Shown here piece after piece: positions 35,101 through 44,087 of a stretch of DNA of 57,395 nucleotides; the first letter of the stretch is position 1, and the number at the start of each line of letters is the position of its first letter. The translations under genes were made by a program, and so were the position numbers. The DNA is from Methanobrevibacter olleyae (GTDB lineage: Archaea > Methanobacteriota > Methanobacteria > Methanobacteriales > Methanobacteriaceae): the NCBI GenBank assembly GCA_015063035.1, contig SUTG01000010.1, forward strand, positions 1 through 57,395, read 5' to 3'. Below the pieces are notes generated by a model. The model was given only the letters and a program-made list of their open reading frames with translations, ran no database searches and was not told the origin of the DNA.

Positions 35101-35886
35101 ATGGGATTTGAAGATTTAGTGTCAAAAATGAATAGGAGGAATCAGTTCAAGAAGGTCTGTGTAGACCAGGGAGTGATTGACTCTGTAGTGTTCTATTCTA
35201 AAAAATCATATCCCAATGAATTTTTAGCAATGCTTGACGGACACGTTAAGGATAATGTTCTATATATCACTGGATTATTGTTCTTGCCTGGTGAAAGGTC
35301 CCATACAAGCGCAAGCTTTAATGATTGGATGATTCCACCTAATCAGAAGAAATGGGGATCTGTACATTCACATCCAGGAAACAATGCAAATCCGTCCCAT
35401 GCAGATTTGATGACATTTTCAAAGCATGGTCCATTCCATATAATCGTCTGTGAACCATACAGTTTAGAGACTATGAAAGCTTATAACGCTTATGGAGAGC
35501 CAGTTGGCTTTGAAGTTGGAAACTTTAGGGATGAGAATAAGGATTTGATGCTTGAGGACTTGAAGCAAATCAAAGAGGAAATTGATGAAATGGATGGAGA
35601 AGATCTCAGCCCATCATTCTTTGATTTGGATAAGGACTTGTCATACTTCGATGATGATAAGGAAAAGACAAATAAGTATTCACATGAATTTAGTGAAAAT
35701 TATGATCCTTACAGCATTTCTGATGAGGATTTAGGAGCTATTGACTTGAATCCGACTGTTGTTGAAATAGGTGGGGAGAGAATCAATGGTCAAAGTCCTA
35801 AATTAGGTCTTGTCATTGAATTTAGAGATGGAAAACCTATTTTAAAAGGAGTTTCAAATAAATTCCTCGAAGAGGATGATGAGTAA
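35101..35886 (+). CDS. JAMM/MPN+ metalloprotease
   Basis: A 261-residue protein with an intact JAMM zinc-protease motif: E40, then H89-S-H91 followed by seven residues, S99 and D102 (SVHSHPGNNANPSHAD). The catalytic domain covers about residues 15-145. The C-terminal half is acidic and contains a second small domain (PTVVEIGGERINGQSPKLGLVIEFRDGKPILKG). Archaeal JAMM enzymes remove ubiquitin-like SAMP modifiers from proteins, so desampylation is the leading hypothesis. GTGAT precedes the ATG. It probably follows the Thg1-like gene on one transcript. Confidence 0.9.
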   Translation: MGFEDLVSKMNRRNQFKKVCVDQGVIDSVVFYSKKSYPNEFLAMLDGHVKDNVLYITGLLFLPGERSHTSASFNDWMIPPNQKKWGSVHSHPGNNANPSHADLMTFSKHGPFHIIVCEPYSLETMKAYNAYGEPVGFEVGNFRDENKDLMLEDLKQIKEEIDEMDGEDLSPSFFDLDKDLSYFDDDKEKTNKYSHEFSENYDPYSISDEDLGAIDLNPTVVEIGGERINGQSPKLGLVIEFRDGKPILKGVSNKFLEEDDE

Positions 35887-36070
35887 TTACAAGTAAAAAA
35901 AGATTTTTTAATCTAAACTATTATAATCTTCACTATTTTAAATTTTTATAAAAAGAAAATAAGATTAATTGCTATTTTTAAAATTATGAATAAATAAAGA
36001 AAAAAGAAAAAAGAAAAAAAGATTAGAATTCAATGAATTCCAATTAAACTATTTTTTTATCAATATCTGC

Positions 36071-37645
36071 TTAAAGAATTAAGCTGGTTGCGTCATAAAC
36101 GTTTTCTAATTGTTTAATCTCTTCAACAGCTTCTTTAGTAGCAGGCTCATCCAAAGTGAGAATCATGATAGCTTCTCCACCAGAGGAGTCTCTTCCAACT
36201 TGCATGATGCCAATGTTGATGTTCTGTTCACCAAACTTGGTTCCAATTGCACCAATACTGCCTGGGATGTCTTTGTATTTTGCAATGAACATGTTTCCTT
36301 CTGGTTTCACATCTACCCAGTAGCCATTGACCTTAATGATTTTAGGTTCGTGCAAGTAGGTACCGTCTGCAGACATTTGCCCTGCCTTGGTTTTTGCAGT
36401 AACCTTGATGAGGGTTTCGTATCCTTCGCTGTCATCACTTACCGCTTCAGTGATGCTGATTCCTCTTGATTTTGCAACTGTAGTTGCATTTACAGCATTA
36501 ACTGCAGTTTCAGTGATTGGATTTAGGATACCTTGCAAGATGGTTCTTGTGAACAATTCCCTATTTGGAAGTTTAGCGATTTCACCTTTGTAGGTGATTT
36601 CCAATTTTTTGATAGGGCTGCTTGCAGATTGGGAAATGAAGCTTCCTAATTTTTCACAAAGCTCTAAGTAATTGTTGCTTTCTTCAAATTCGGAGTTGTT
36701 CATACGAGGCATGTTGATGACGTTTTTAGGCATGTCTCCTTTGAATAAGGTAATTACTTCATTTGCTACGATGATAGCTGCATCCCTTTGAGCCTCTTTA
36801 GTGGATGCTGCAATGTGAGGAGTACATACGATATTGTCCAATTCGAACAATTTGTTTTCTTTTGCAGGTTCATTTTCATATACGTCAAGACCTGCTCCAA
36901 GGATTTCTCCATTAACCAATGCATCATACAATGCATCCTCGTCAATGATTCCTCCACGTGCACAGTTGAAGATAAGTGCAGTGTCTTTCATTAGCTTGAA
37001 TTGCTCAGTTGAAATTGAGTGTTCAGTTTCAGGGGTGAGTGGAACGTGAATTGTAATTACATCTGCTCTGGTCAATACGTCTTCAATGTTTTCGTATAAT
37101 TCAACACCCATGTTTTTAGCAACTTCAGGTGGTAAATATGGGTCGTATGCAATTGCATCCATTTCAAATGCCTTACATCTGTTCACAACTTGGGATCCGA
37201 TTCTTCCCATACCGATTACACCAAGGGTCTTGTTTCTAAGTTCCATACCCATAAATGCCTTTTTCTCCCATTTTCCTGCTTTGGTTGATTTATCAGCAAT
37301 AGCTATTTTACGGATAGTGCTTAAGATAAGCCCCATTGTGTGTTCTGCTACAGTGATTGAAGTAGATTCAGGTGCATTAACTACCATAATACCTTTTTGG
37401 GTAGCTGCATTTACGTCAACGTTGTCTACACCTACGCCTGCTCTTGCAATGATCTTAAGATTGTCTGCCTTTTCAATGACTTCAGCAGGCAATTTGGTTC
37501 TGCTTCTTATAAGAATTGCATCATATTCACCAATGGTTTCAAGTAACTCTTCAGGGGTAATGCTAGTATCCACTACAACTTCACAAACTTCTTTTAAGTT
37601 TTCAATACCTTTTTCATTTATTGCATCTGCGACTAATGCCTTCAT
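36071..37645 (-). CDS. serA: D-3-phosphoglycerate dehydrogenase
   Basis: A 524-residue first enzyme of serine synthesis, converting 3-phosphoglycerate to phosphohydroxypyruvate with NAD. The substrate domain (about 1-95) includes [10 protein letters not shown] and [11 protein letters not shown]. The Rossmann domain has [12 protein letters not shown] near residue 144. Catalytic R is in [10 protein letters not shown] near residue 232, E in ENEPA near residue 260 and H in [12 protein letters not shown] near residue 280. An ASB domain and a C-terminal ACT domain ([19 protein letters not shown], about 450-524) complete the long type-1 form, which is often serine-inhibited. GGTGA precedes the ATG. 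Confidence 0.97.
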   Translation of the reverse strand: MKALVADAINEKGIENLKEVCEVVVDTSITPEELLETIGEYDAILIRSRTKLPAEVIEKADNLKIIARAGVGVDNVDVNAATQKGIMVVNAPESTSITVAEHTMGLILSTIRKIAIADKSTKAGKWEKKAFMGMELRNKTLGVIGMGRIGSQVVNRCKAFEMDAIAYDPYLPPEVAKNMGVELYENIEDVLTRADVITIHVPLTPETEHSISTEQFKLMKDTALIFNCARGGIIDEDALYDALVNGEILGAGLDVYENEPAKENKLFELDNIVCTPHIAASTKEAQRDAAIIVANEVITLFKGDMPKNVINMPRMNNSEFEESNNYLELCEKLGSFISQSASSPIKKLEITYKGEIAKLPNRELFTRTILQGILNPITETAVNAVNATTVAKSRGISITEAVSDDSEGYETLIKVTAKTKAGQMSADGTYLHEPKIIKVNGYWVDVKPEGNMFIAKYKDIPGSIGAIGTKFGEQNINIGIMQVGRDSSGGEAIMILTLDEPATKEAVEEIKQLENVYDATSLIL

Positions 37646-38002
37646 TATTTCACCATTTTCTTTGAAATAAGTTTTTTGTAATTTTAATATTGGTTATTTC
37701 TATAAATCAATTGTTCAATTTATAAAATGTTTAAAATTAATGATAAATTACCTAATGAATCTAGATTAGATAGTTTATAATATTATTATCTATTGTTAAC
37801 ATTATATTTAAATAATTTGTACAAAATTGTTAATTTATGGTTGTTACTTTTCAATTTTTATTGTAAATTGATTAGATTTTTCTTGGTTTGATTTTAGCTT
37901 AAAATTCTAAAAATCTAATTTGATAAAGTTTATATATTTAATGACTCTATATTATTATAATTAACTTCGGTTAATTCTAGAAAAATAATGTGAGGTATTG
38001 AA
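37646..38002. other. Divergent intergenic region serA/ybjQ-like
   Basis: This is 357 bp of AT-rich DNA carrying the promoters of both genes. The rightward promoter has a TATA element TTTATATATTTA from 37929, followed by a UUCG-capped hairpin at the predicted 5' end of the transcript. No gene was seen. Confidence 0.55.
37959..37976 (+). promoter_or_regulatory. UUCG-tetraloop hairpin at the 5' end of the ybjQ-like mRNA
   Basis: AATTAAC-TTCG-GTTAATT forms a perfect 7-bp stem closed by C-G around a UUCG tetraloop, the most stable tetraloop class. The TATA element about 30 bases upstream predicts transcription starting right at this hairpin. It may protect the 5' end of the message or mark an alternative regulatory leader. 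Confidence 0.5.
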
Positions 38003-38344
38003 ATGGTAAGTATTGAAGAATTTCCAATTGCAAGTTCAGATCATATTCCTGGATACAAGATTGTAGAAGAAAAAGGATTCGTATACGGTTTGACCGTACG
38101 TGCACGTGGTATTGGTGGAGACATTGGTGCAGGATTAAAAGGATTGCTAGGTGGAGAAATCAAGCAATACGTTTCAATGATGGAAGAATCCAGAGATGAA
38201 TCCATTAAACGTTGCATTGATCATGCTAAGGAATTAGGCGCAAATGCAATCATCACCATGAGAATGGATTCAGACAGCATATCTCAAAACATGCAAGAAG
38301 TTTTAGCATATGGTACTGCTGTTGTAATTGAAAAAGAGGATTAA
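38003..38344 (+). CDS. YbjQ/UPF0145-family protein
   Basis: A 113-residue member of the UPF0145 (YbjQ) family, a beta-alpha dodecin-like fold often labelled heavy-metal-binding. Core features are the start IPGYKIVEEKGFVYGLTVRARG, then the GGEIKQYVSMMEESRDESIKRCIDHAKELGANAIITMRMDSDSI segment and a C-terminal EVLAYGTAVVI strand. The length fits one domain. The family's true function is unsettled. GTGAGG lies before the ATG, and a stable 5' hairpin precedes it. Confidence 0.92.
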   Translation: MVSIEEFPIASSDHIPGYKIVEEKGFVYGLTVRARGIGGDIGAGLKGLLGGEIKQYVSMMEESRDESIKRCIDHAKELGANAIITMRMDSDSISQNMQEVLAYGTAVVIEKED

Positions 38345-38440
38345 TTCTCTTTTTACCTTTTTTTATTTTTATATTTCTTTAACTTTTTTCATCTTTTCTT
38401 AAGTTTTTTCAAATCATTAACTTTATATGCAATCACTTCA

Positions 38441-38465
38441 AAATATATAACTACCGAACGGTAGG
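38441..38465 (+). promoter_or_regulatory. TetR-type promoter and operator
   Basis: A TATA run AAATATATAA (38441-38450) is followed at once by CTACCG-AA-CGGTAG (38451-38464), a perfect inverted repeat of the TACCG...CGGTA class bound by many TetR proteins. GTAGGTAGGTA continues it up to the start codon at 38475. A repressor here would block transcription start and could also cover the ribosome site. Confidence 0.7.
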
Positions 38466-38474
38466 TAGGTAAAT

Positions 38475-39101
38475 ATGAACACCAAAGAAAAGATATTTGA
38501 TGTGTCTTTAGATCTGTTTTCAAAAAAAGGTTATGATTCTGTTTCACTAAGAGAGATTGCAGAGGAAGTGGGAATTAGGAAAAGTTCAATATACAGTCAC
38601 TATTCCTCTAAAGAAGCGATATTGATGGATATATTTAATTACTTAAGAAACCTTTTTGAATATGATGAATTGCTGAATAATGAAGACTTGAACTTGACTG
38701 CAGACAACGAATTTTTAATGGAAAACCCAGAACTGTTCTATCATAGGGGTTCTGAAGCCATCAAGGCAATGTTCAGTGAGGAGAGAAATCTAAAGATTTG
38801 GAAATTAATCTTTATACAGATGAATCATAATGAGAAGATAAGGCTCTTTTTCCAGGATGAGATGCTTGTCAAGCCATTGATATTTTGGAAAGGATTCTTC
38901 AGTATTTTAAAGGAAAATGGTATTATTAGAGAAGATTGCAATCCTGAACTTTTAGCTAAAGAATATTATAGTTTTCCAATTTATTTGCTTCTTGAAATAT
39001 GTGCAAAATATGATGACATTCCAGAAAGTACATTAGAAAATTTCTTTAAGGAAGCGGAAGAGCATGCAAACTTCCTATTGGATTGTGTGAGAGTGAAATG
39101 A
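38475..39101 (+). CDS. TetR/AcrR-family repressor
   Basis: A 208-residue regulator. The N-terminal TetR helix-turn-helix is clear: KEKIFDVSLDLFSKKGYDSVSLREIAEEVGIRKSSIYSHYSSKEAILMDIF (residues 4-54). The C-terminal helical ligand-binding domain has an aromatic-rich stretch (LFYHRGSEAIKAMFSEERNLKIWKLIFIQM). The inverted repeat at 38451-38464 directly upstream strongly suggests autoregulation. It overlaps the radical SAM gene by one to four bases, so the two are translationally coupled and the ligand may be related to that enzyme's substrate (inference). Confidence 0.93.
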   Translation: MNTKEKIFDVSLDLFSKKGYDSVSLREIAEEVGIRKSSIYSHYSSKEAILMDIFNYLRNLFEYDELLNNEDLNLTADNEFLMENPELFYHRGSEAIKAMFSEERNLKIWKLIFIQMNHNEKIRLFFQDEMLVKPLIFWKGFFSILKENGIIREDCNPELLAKEYYSFPIYLLLEICAKYDDIPESTLENFFKEAEEHANFLLDCVRVK

Positions 39102-40195
39102 TGGGTGAAGATAATTTTAATTTAGAGGAATATCTTGCTGAAGGAGCAGAGATAATTGTTAAGGATGCAATTAAAGCCACTTTCAGGAATCCTAAGGAAA
39201 TCTTGTTTTTGGCTAAATTTGCAAAGCATACAAGAAAGGCCACTGCAATTAGGGAAAGCTATAGCAAAGAGGGTAAGCATATTCCTGTTTTCCTAATCGC
39301 AAGCATTACAAGCAGCTGCAATTTGCATTGCACCGGATGCTATTCAAGAGCGAATGATGCATGCAATGACAATGAACCTTTAAACCAATTAAGCGGTGAT
39401 GAAGGGGAAGATATCTTTGCCCAAGCAAAAGACCTTGGAATAAGTTTTATCGTTCTTGCTGGCGGAGAGCCAATGATAAGAGAGGATGTTATCATAAAAG
39501 CAAGAAATTTTCAAGAGATTCTATTCCCAATATTTACAAATGGTACATTATTGAATAATGATTATTTAAGATTATTTGATGAAAACAGAAATCTTGTTCC
39601 TATATTTTCCATTGAAGGGGATGAGGAAGTAACTGATCTAAGAAGAGGAGAAGGAGTTTACAATCAGCTATTGAATTCTATGGAATTGATGAAAAGGAAC
39701 AATATCATTTTTGGAGCTTCTCTTACATTTACAAAGGGAAACTTATCTAATTTGCTTTCAAGAGATTATATCAATCAGCTAAGAGACTTTGGATGCAAAG
39801 TGATATTTTTCATTGAATATGTTCCAGTAAATGAGGAAACCATAGAACTTGCTCCTGGTGATGATGAAAGAGACTTGCTATTGGATGAGCTTGAACTTCT
39901 CAGAAAAGAGTATGATGACATGCTGTTCTTATCATTCCCTGGAGATGAAAAGACCTCTGGAGGCTGTTTAGCAGCAGGAAGAGGATTTTTCCATATCAAT
40001 TCCCATGGGGGTGCTGAACCTTGCCCTGCTTCACCGTATTCTGATATTAATGTTAGAGATTCATCTCTTCTTGAAGCATTGGATTCAAAATTATTCCGGT
40101 CTCTTCGTGATGGAGGTATCCTTTTGGATGATCATGAAGGAGGCTGTGTATTGTTTGAACACAAGGATGAAGTGGAAAGGATATTGAATGAATGA
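39101..40195 (+). CDS. Radical SAM enzyme with C-terminal SPASM-like cluster region
   Basis: A 364-residue enzyme. The radical SAM cluster motif CNLHCTGC (CxxxCxxC) is near residue 72 and is followed by AGGEP near residue 122. The C-terminus carries extra cysteines in GGCLAAGRGFFHINSHGGAEPCPASPYSD and GGCVLFEH, a SPASM/twitch-type auxiliary-cluster pattern. Homologues commonly sit beside TetR genes, as here, but their substrate is not established to my knowledge. No small precursor-peptide gene was found next to it. ATG 39101 has GAGAGTGA correctly placed; ATG 39098 is an alternative. Confidence 0.9.
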   Translation: MGEDNFNLEEYLAEGAEIIVKDAIKATFRNPKEILFLAKFAKHTRKATAIRESYSKEGKHIPVFLIASITSSCNLHCTGCYSRANDACNDNEPLNQLSGDEGEDIFAQAKDLGISFIVLAGGEPMIREDVIIKARNFQEILFPIFTNGTLLNNDYLRLFDENRNLVPIFSIEGDEEVTDLRRGEGVYNQLLNSMELMKRNNIIFGASLTFTKGNLSNLLSRDYINQLRDFGCKVIFFIEYVPVNEETIELAPGDDERDLLLDELELLRKEYDDMLFLSFPGDEKTSGGCLAAGRGFFHINSHGGAEPCPASPYSDINVRDSSLLEALDSKLFRSLRDGGILLDDHEGGCVLFEHKDEVERILNE

Positions 40196-40372
40196 TTTCA
40201 AGTTTTAAACTTATTATCATTTTCTTTTTTTTAATCTATTTTTTCTCTATTTTTAACTATTTTTCGATAAATATAATAATTATTTAAATTAAATTTTTAT
40301 TTAGATTTAAAATTATTTTAGATTATAGAATCATATTTTTATAAAAAATTTATTATCAATTTCAATTAGGTC

Positions 40373-41188
40373 GTGTTTATTATTTTTAATGAAGATTTAG
40401 AATTTAAAGGAAAATCAATCCCTCGTGTAGTTTTGGGAAATGCTCCATTTTTAGCCGATGCCTATTTTGGACATAGGACTCGTTTATACAACTTGGACTT
40501 GCTTAGAAACCCAAACAATGTTAGCAAGATAATCGAAAAGTCATATGAATGTGGTGTAAAGTCCATCAACTTGGCAAACAAAGAAAATCTCTTGAAGGCA
40601 TTCAAAATAGCTTGTGACAATGGAGTTGAAATGCAATCTGTTTCCACAATCGGAAAGACAGAAATGGATTATGTTTTCCCTAATTATGAACAGGCAAAAA
40701 TGGAAGCTACCTGGAAGGAAGACATTGAGAATTTGGCACAGTTTGATAACTCTGTGATGCTTGTTGATGAGTTCCTGATAGACACATATGATTGGGATTT
40801 CATAACTGAGATATTGGATGAGATCAATGGTGCAGGTGTTCCAGCAGGAATTATCACTTCTTTCCCATTCAAAACAAGTGAAGAACTAATTGATTCCCCT
40901 ATTCTTGAAGATAAAAGCCTCTTTGACTTTTACATGATTCCAGTAAACAAGCTTGGATACATGATGGACATTCCAGATTTCAGGTCTGATAAGCAGGATG
41001 AATTGAAAGGAATGCTTGATAAAATTGATAAGAAGATCATAATCAATAAGATTTTGGCAGTTGGTATCCAAAGGCCAGAGGAAGCTTTCAATTTCCTGAA
41101 TACATTGGATTTTGCTGATATGGTCTCTGTTGGAATTGCAAGTGAAAGAGAGGCGGAGGAAACATTCGGCATTTTAAATAAGATTTAA
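40373..41188 (+). CDS. Uncharacterised alpha/beta-barrel-like protein
   Basis: A 271-residue soluble protein not assigned to a named family. Regular strand-helix alternation suggests a TIM-barrel: RVVLGNAPFLADAYFGHRTRLYN, then GVKSINLANKENLLKAFKIACDNGVEMQSVSTIG, then GVPAGIITSFPFKTSEELID, then DFYMIPVNKLGYMMD, and finally IINKILAVGIQRPEEAFNFLNTLDFADMVSVGIASEREAEETF. The last part resembles the end of aldo-keto-reductase-like or phosphate-binding barrels. The start is uncertain: GTG 40373 immediately follows AGGTC, and an ATT at 40379 would be better spaced. It lies between the radical SAM gene and fdhD, all rightward. Confidence 0.75.
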   Translation: MFIIFNEDLEFKGKSIPRVVLGNAPFLADAYFGHRTRLYNLDLLRNPNNVSKIIEKSYECGVKSINLANKENLLKAFKIACDNGVEMQSVSTIGKTEMDYVFPNYEQAKMEATWKEDIENLAQFDNSVMLVDEFLIDTYDWDFITEILDEINGAGVPAGIITSFPFKTSEELIDSPILEDKSLFDFYMIPVNKLGYMMDIPDFRSDKQDELKGMLDKIDKKIIINKILAVGIQRPEEAFNFLNTLDFADMVSVGIASEREAEETFGILNKI

Positions 41189-41292
41189 TATAAATTTATA
41201 AATATAACTATTGTTATAAATTATATTAAGAATAAAAAATAATATTGAAATTAAGGTAATTATTTATATTTTATTTGTTTAAGGTGAGGAAT

Positions 41293-42123
41293 ATGGAGTT
41301 CATTAAGAAAATCCCTGCAATCAGATGGGAAAATGGAAAATATGAGCATGTTGAGGAAGAGACTGTTGAAGATGAAAACATATATTTCTATATAGACTTC
41401 CTCCAACCACGTAAATTTTCCACATATCCTGCAGATTTGGATGATTTCGCCGTCGGATATTGCTTAGGTGATGGATTGGTAAAATCTGTTGATGAGATTG
41501 AGAGCATTGAAGTTGATGACAAGAAGGTCATCATCAAAACTGTCCATATGCACACTCCAGAAATTGACCTTGAAAGTGATGATTTGGTCCAGGAAAAGGA
41601 AGGCGGAGCTAAACATGCCTGTGCCTGCAGACTTTTGGAATATCAAGGGGTAATGTCTGATAGTGCGGGAGGATGGAGAACTGAACTTAAATCAATTGAA
41701 CCGATAGAATCTGACTTGGTAGTAAATGCAACTGAAATTATTGAAAACATGAAAAGGCTCACAGCTAAAGCTGAAATTTGGCAAGAGACTGGTAGTGTTC
41801 ATGTTGCGCAATTGGTTTATGGTGACCAGTTCATTACCCGTGAGGACGTAAGCCGTCATGTAGCAGTTGATAAGGTAATCGGTGCAGCAGCTAAAGCGGG
41901 ATTTGACTTATCCAAATGCTATGTATGTTATAGTGGAAGAATGCCTGCAGATATGCTTATTAAAGTTGTTAGAGTAGGAATTCCTATTTTGGTTTCAAAT
42001 GCGGCTCCTGCAGGATCCGGTTATGACATTGCAGAAAAGGGAAACATCACTATGGTCGGTTTTGTACGTGGTGACAGATTTAACCTTTATACTGCAACAG
42101 AAAGAATCAATTTGGATAAATGA
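41293..42123 (+). CDS. fdhD: FdhD sulfurtransferase for formate dehydrogenase
   Basis: A 276-residue FdhD that transfers sulfur from a cysteine desulfurase to the molybdenum or tungsten bis-MGD cofactor of formate dehydrogenase. The family core SVHVAQLVYGDQFITREDVSRHVAVDKVIGAA is near residue 170, and GRMPADMLIKVVRVGIPILVSNAAPAGSGYDIAE near the C-terminus binds the nucleotide. The reactive cysteines, CxxC in Escherichia coli, are here C110-A-C112. AAGGTGAGG before ATG 41293 fixes the start. No formate dehydrogenase genes are in the window. Confidence 0.93.
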   Translation: MEFIKKIPAIRWENGKYEHVEEETVEDENIYFYIDFLQPRKFSTYPADLDDFAVGYCLGDGLVKSVDEIESIEVDDKKVIIKTVHMHTPEIDLESDDLVQEKEGGAKHACACRLLEYQGVMSDSAGGWRTELKSIEPIESDLVVNATEIIENMKRLTAKAEIWQETGSVHVAQLVYGDQFITREDVSRHVAVDKVIGAAAKAGFDLSKCYVCYSGRMPADMLIKVVRVGIPILVSNAAPAGSGYDIAEKGNITMVGFVRGDRFNLYTATERINLDK

Positions 42124-42197
42124 TTCTTTTTATATTTTTTTAATCCATAATATAACTATTGTTATATTTAATGATTATTTATAATAAAGTGATTTGT

Positions 42198-42626
42198 ATG
42201 TCAGATGAAAATCAAAATAAGGTTTATAATCTTCTTATAAGTAAAGGAATCGATTCCTATAATGAATATGAATTCTATAAGGAAAGGATAAACAGTCAAA
42301 AGGAGTTCAAATGGAAGGAATACAATACTCAAGATGATGAGTTGAATGATGAATTATTCGAAAAAATAGATGTAATTGTATTGCTTTATGGTCTTTATCA
42401 TCAAAATAAGGAAATCTGTGATGAGTTAATTGATAAATCACAGGAATATGATATTCCATTGCTTTTTGTTCGCTCATTTGGTGTGGAATATGTTGTGGAA
42501 GAAATAGTTGAAAAGGCCGATGCTGTAGTTGGCTGGAATCCACATTGCATTATAGATGCAATTCAAACCTTGGTAAATGGTGAAGAAGAGTGGATCAAGC
42601 CATGTGATGTTGAAGAGGAATCTTAA
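42198..42626 (+). CDS. MTH538-family TIR-like protein (DUF1863)
   Basis: A 142-residue protein resembling MTH538 of Methanothermobacter, whose structure has a flavodoxin/TIR-like fold. The match is best in the second half: IDVIVLLYGLYHQNKEICDELIDKSQEYDIPLLFVRSFGVEYVVEEIVEKADAVVGWNPHCIIDAIQTLV. DUF1863 TIR-like domains include the ThsB sensors of Thoeris defence, but this short single-domain archaeal form stands without a ThsA or other effector. A signalling role is open. GTGAT before ATG 42198 is preferred over the upstream GTG/TTG frame extension. Confidence 0.82.
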   Translation: MSDENQNKVYNLLISKGIDSYNEYEFYKERINSQKEFKWKEYNTQDDELNDELFEKIDVIVLLYGLYHQNKEICDELIDKSQEYDIPLLFVRSFGVEYVVEEIVEKADAVVGWNPHCIIDAIQTLVNGEEEWIKPCDVEEES

Positions 42627-42658
42627 ATTCCTCATTTGCTGATTCTTTTTTTAAATAT

Positions 42659-42826
42659 TTATTTTCTAATCTTTTCAACATAGATATTGATTAGAATTAC
42701 TATGATTGCAAGAATTCCTAATCCTAAAATGATTGGATTGACAATTCCAACATAAAAAGTCAATATAATAGCCAATATCAATGCAACAATAAGAATTATC
42801 ATTCCTCTATTTTTTTGAAAATCCAT
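42659..42826 (-). CDS. Small 55-residue membrane protein
   Basis: A short gene on the left strand, starting MDFQKNRGMIILIVALILAI. It has two hydrophobic helices (about residues 9-25 and 29-48, broken by YVGIVNP) and a basic end (YVEKIRK). AGGTGAGAAT immediately precedes the ATG, a strong ribosome site with correct spacing, and the basic N-terminus puts that end inside. It lies 43 bp downstream of the HTH regulator at 42870 in the same direction, so the pair may be co-transcribed. The function is unknown. Confidence 0.75.
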   Translation of the reverse strand: MDFQKNRGMIILIVALILAIILTFYVGIVNPIILGLGILAIIVILINIYVEKIRK

Positions 42827-42869
42827 ATTCTCACCTAATTTGATAATTTTATTTCAAATAAAAATTTAA

Positions 42870-43853
42870 TTAATTATTTCTTCTTTCTCTAATCAACCTT
42901 AAGAACTCTTTGGAATTCTCAACCTCTTTCATTTCCCATGACTTGATTACTGGAATTCCATCGATTGAATCCTTGATCTTATCATCCTTAAGCACAAAGA
43001 ATGGGTCTGAAGAGGTTACAAGGGAAAGGTCCTTTAAGCTGATTGCCATTTTCTTCAATGTTTTTGTATTCTGCTCATCCTGAACGTTCAAGTTAGCTAT
43101 GAGTGGAGTTTGCTCTTTCTTTCTAGTGGCTATTTCAGCTTTAGCAAGTGCATCGAATGGACTCTTATTGGTTGAAACCACACCAAAACCTAATTTTGCC
43201 AAGTTTTGAGCATTTGTTCCTTGTGTCTGATTTAGACTGCTTGTATCTGCCTTTAGCTTAATGTCTTCCTGATAAGGTTCAAAAAGGTCGATATCAAGGG
43301 TAATCTTTGTATTCAAGATTTCTTCAAGAAGCATTGCAGTTTCAGTGTTTGCTCTCACCATTCCATTTTCATACTTGTACATTGTAGCTCTTGAAACATG
43401 TGCCAAATCAGCTAAATCCTTCAATGATAAGTTGTATTCTTCTCTGTATTCCTTTAGAACATTTCCATTGATTTGAACGTAATATCCTCCACGGTCTGCA
43501 AGGATTTCAGGATACTCATCATAGACAATCATGTTCTTTAAGGTTTCAAGGCCAATTGCAGGAAGCCCATGTCTTTCATAGACAACATCCTCTTCCAAAA
43601 TATGGTTTTTGGATTTCACTCCTACAATGATTGGACTGGCTAAGAAAACATTAGAGATTTGCCTAATCTCCTCTACATGAGATTCATTTATACTATCGAT
43701 ATTCACGAGGACTTTTAAAAGTAGAATAAGCAATTTCTTACGAGCCACAATATCAAAGCAGCTTTGTTCATAGATATTTGATGTTTCAAAGCCCTCTTTG
43801 TTTAGCAGTTGATAAACTTCCCGTATTAATTGATTCCTATTTGTTATTGCCAT
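42870..43853 (-). CDS. Archaeal Cro/C1-type HTH regulator
   Basis: A 327-residue regulator of the archaeal family formerly called putative HTH-type transcriptional regulatory proteins. An N-terminal nuclease-like or sensor domain (about 1-125; EVYQLLNKEGFETSN, CFDIVARKKLLILLLKVLVNID) is followed by a Cro/C1 helix-turn-helix (VLKEYREEYNLSLKDLADLAHVSRATMYKYENG, about 132-164) and a linker. A conserved C-terminal region ends in LSLVTSSDPFFVLKDD. GAGGCGAT precedes the ATG. It is probably co-transcribed with the small membrane protein. Its regulon is unknown. Confidence 0.92.
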   Translation of the reverse strand: MAITNRNQLIREVYQLLNKEGFETSNIYEQSCFDIVARKKLLILLLKVLVNIDSINESHVEEIRQISNVFLASPIIVGVKSKNHILEEDVVYERHGLPAIGLETLKNMIVYDEYPEILADRGGYYVQINGNVLKEYREEYNLSLKDLADLAHVSRATMYKYENGMVRANTETAMLLEEILNTKITLDIDLFEPYQEDIKLKADTSSLNQTQGTNAQNLAKLGFGVVSTNKSPFDALAKAEIATRKKEQTPLIANLNVQDEQNTKTLKKMAISLKDLSLVTSSDPFFVLKDDKIKDSIDGIPVIKSWEMKEVENSKEFLRLIRERRNN

Positions 43854-44087
43854 AGGATCGCCTCGTATAAATTCAATGTTTTCAGATATATGTGATTAGA
43901 TTCATTTTAAGATAATTTTTATTAATTAGTTTCAATATATTTTAATAATATTATTATCTTTTAAGATTAATATAAAATTGACTATTTAATTTTTATTTAA
44001 TTTTTTAGATTTTTGATTATTAATAATTATTCTTTAATAGATTAACTAAATTTTTTAATTAGTCATATTGGAATTTCAGTGATTTAT

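Noticed and set aside
39101-40195. RiPP biosynthesis locus
   Set aside because: A SPASM-like radical SAM alone is insufficient; no precursor peptide, protease or transporter was found beside it.
42198-42626. Thoeris defence system
   Set aside because: Only the TIR-like protein is present; no SIR2/SLOG effector gene is nearby.
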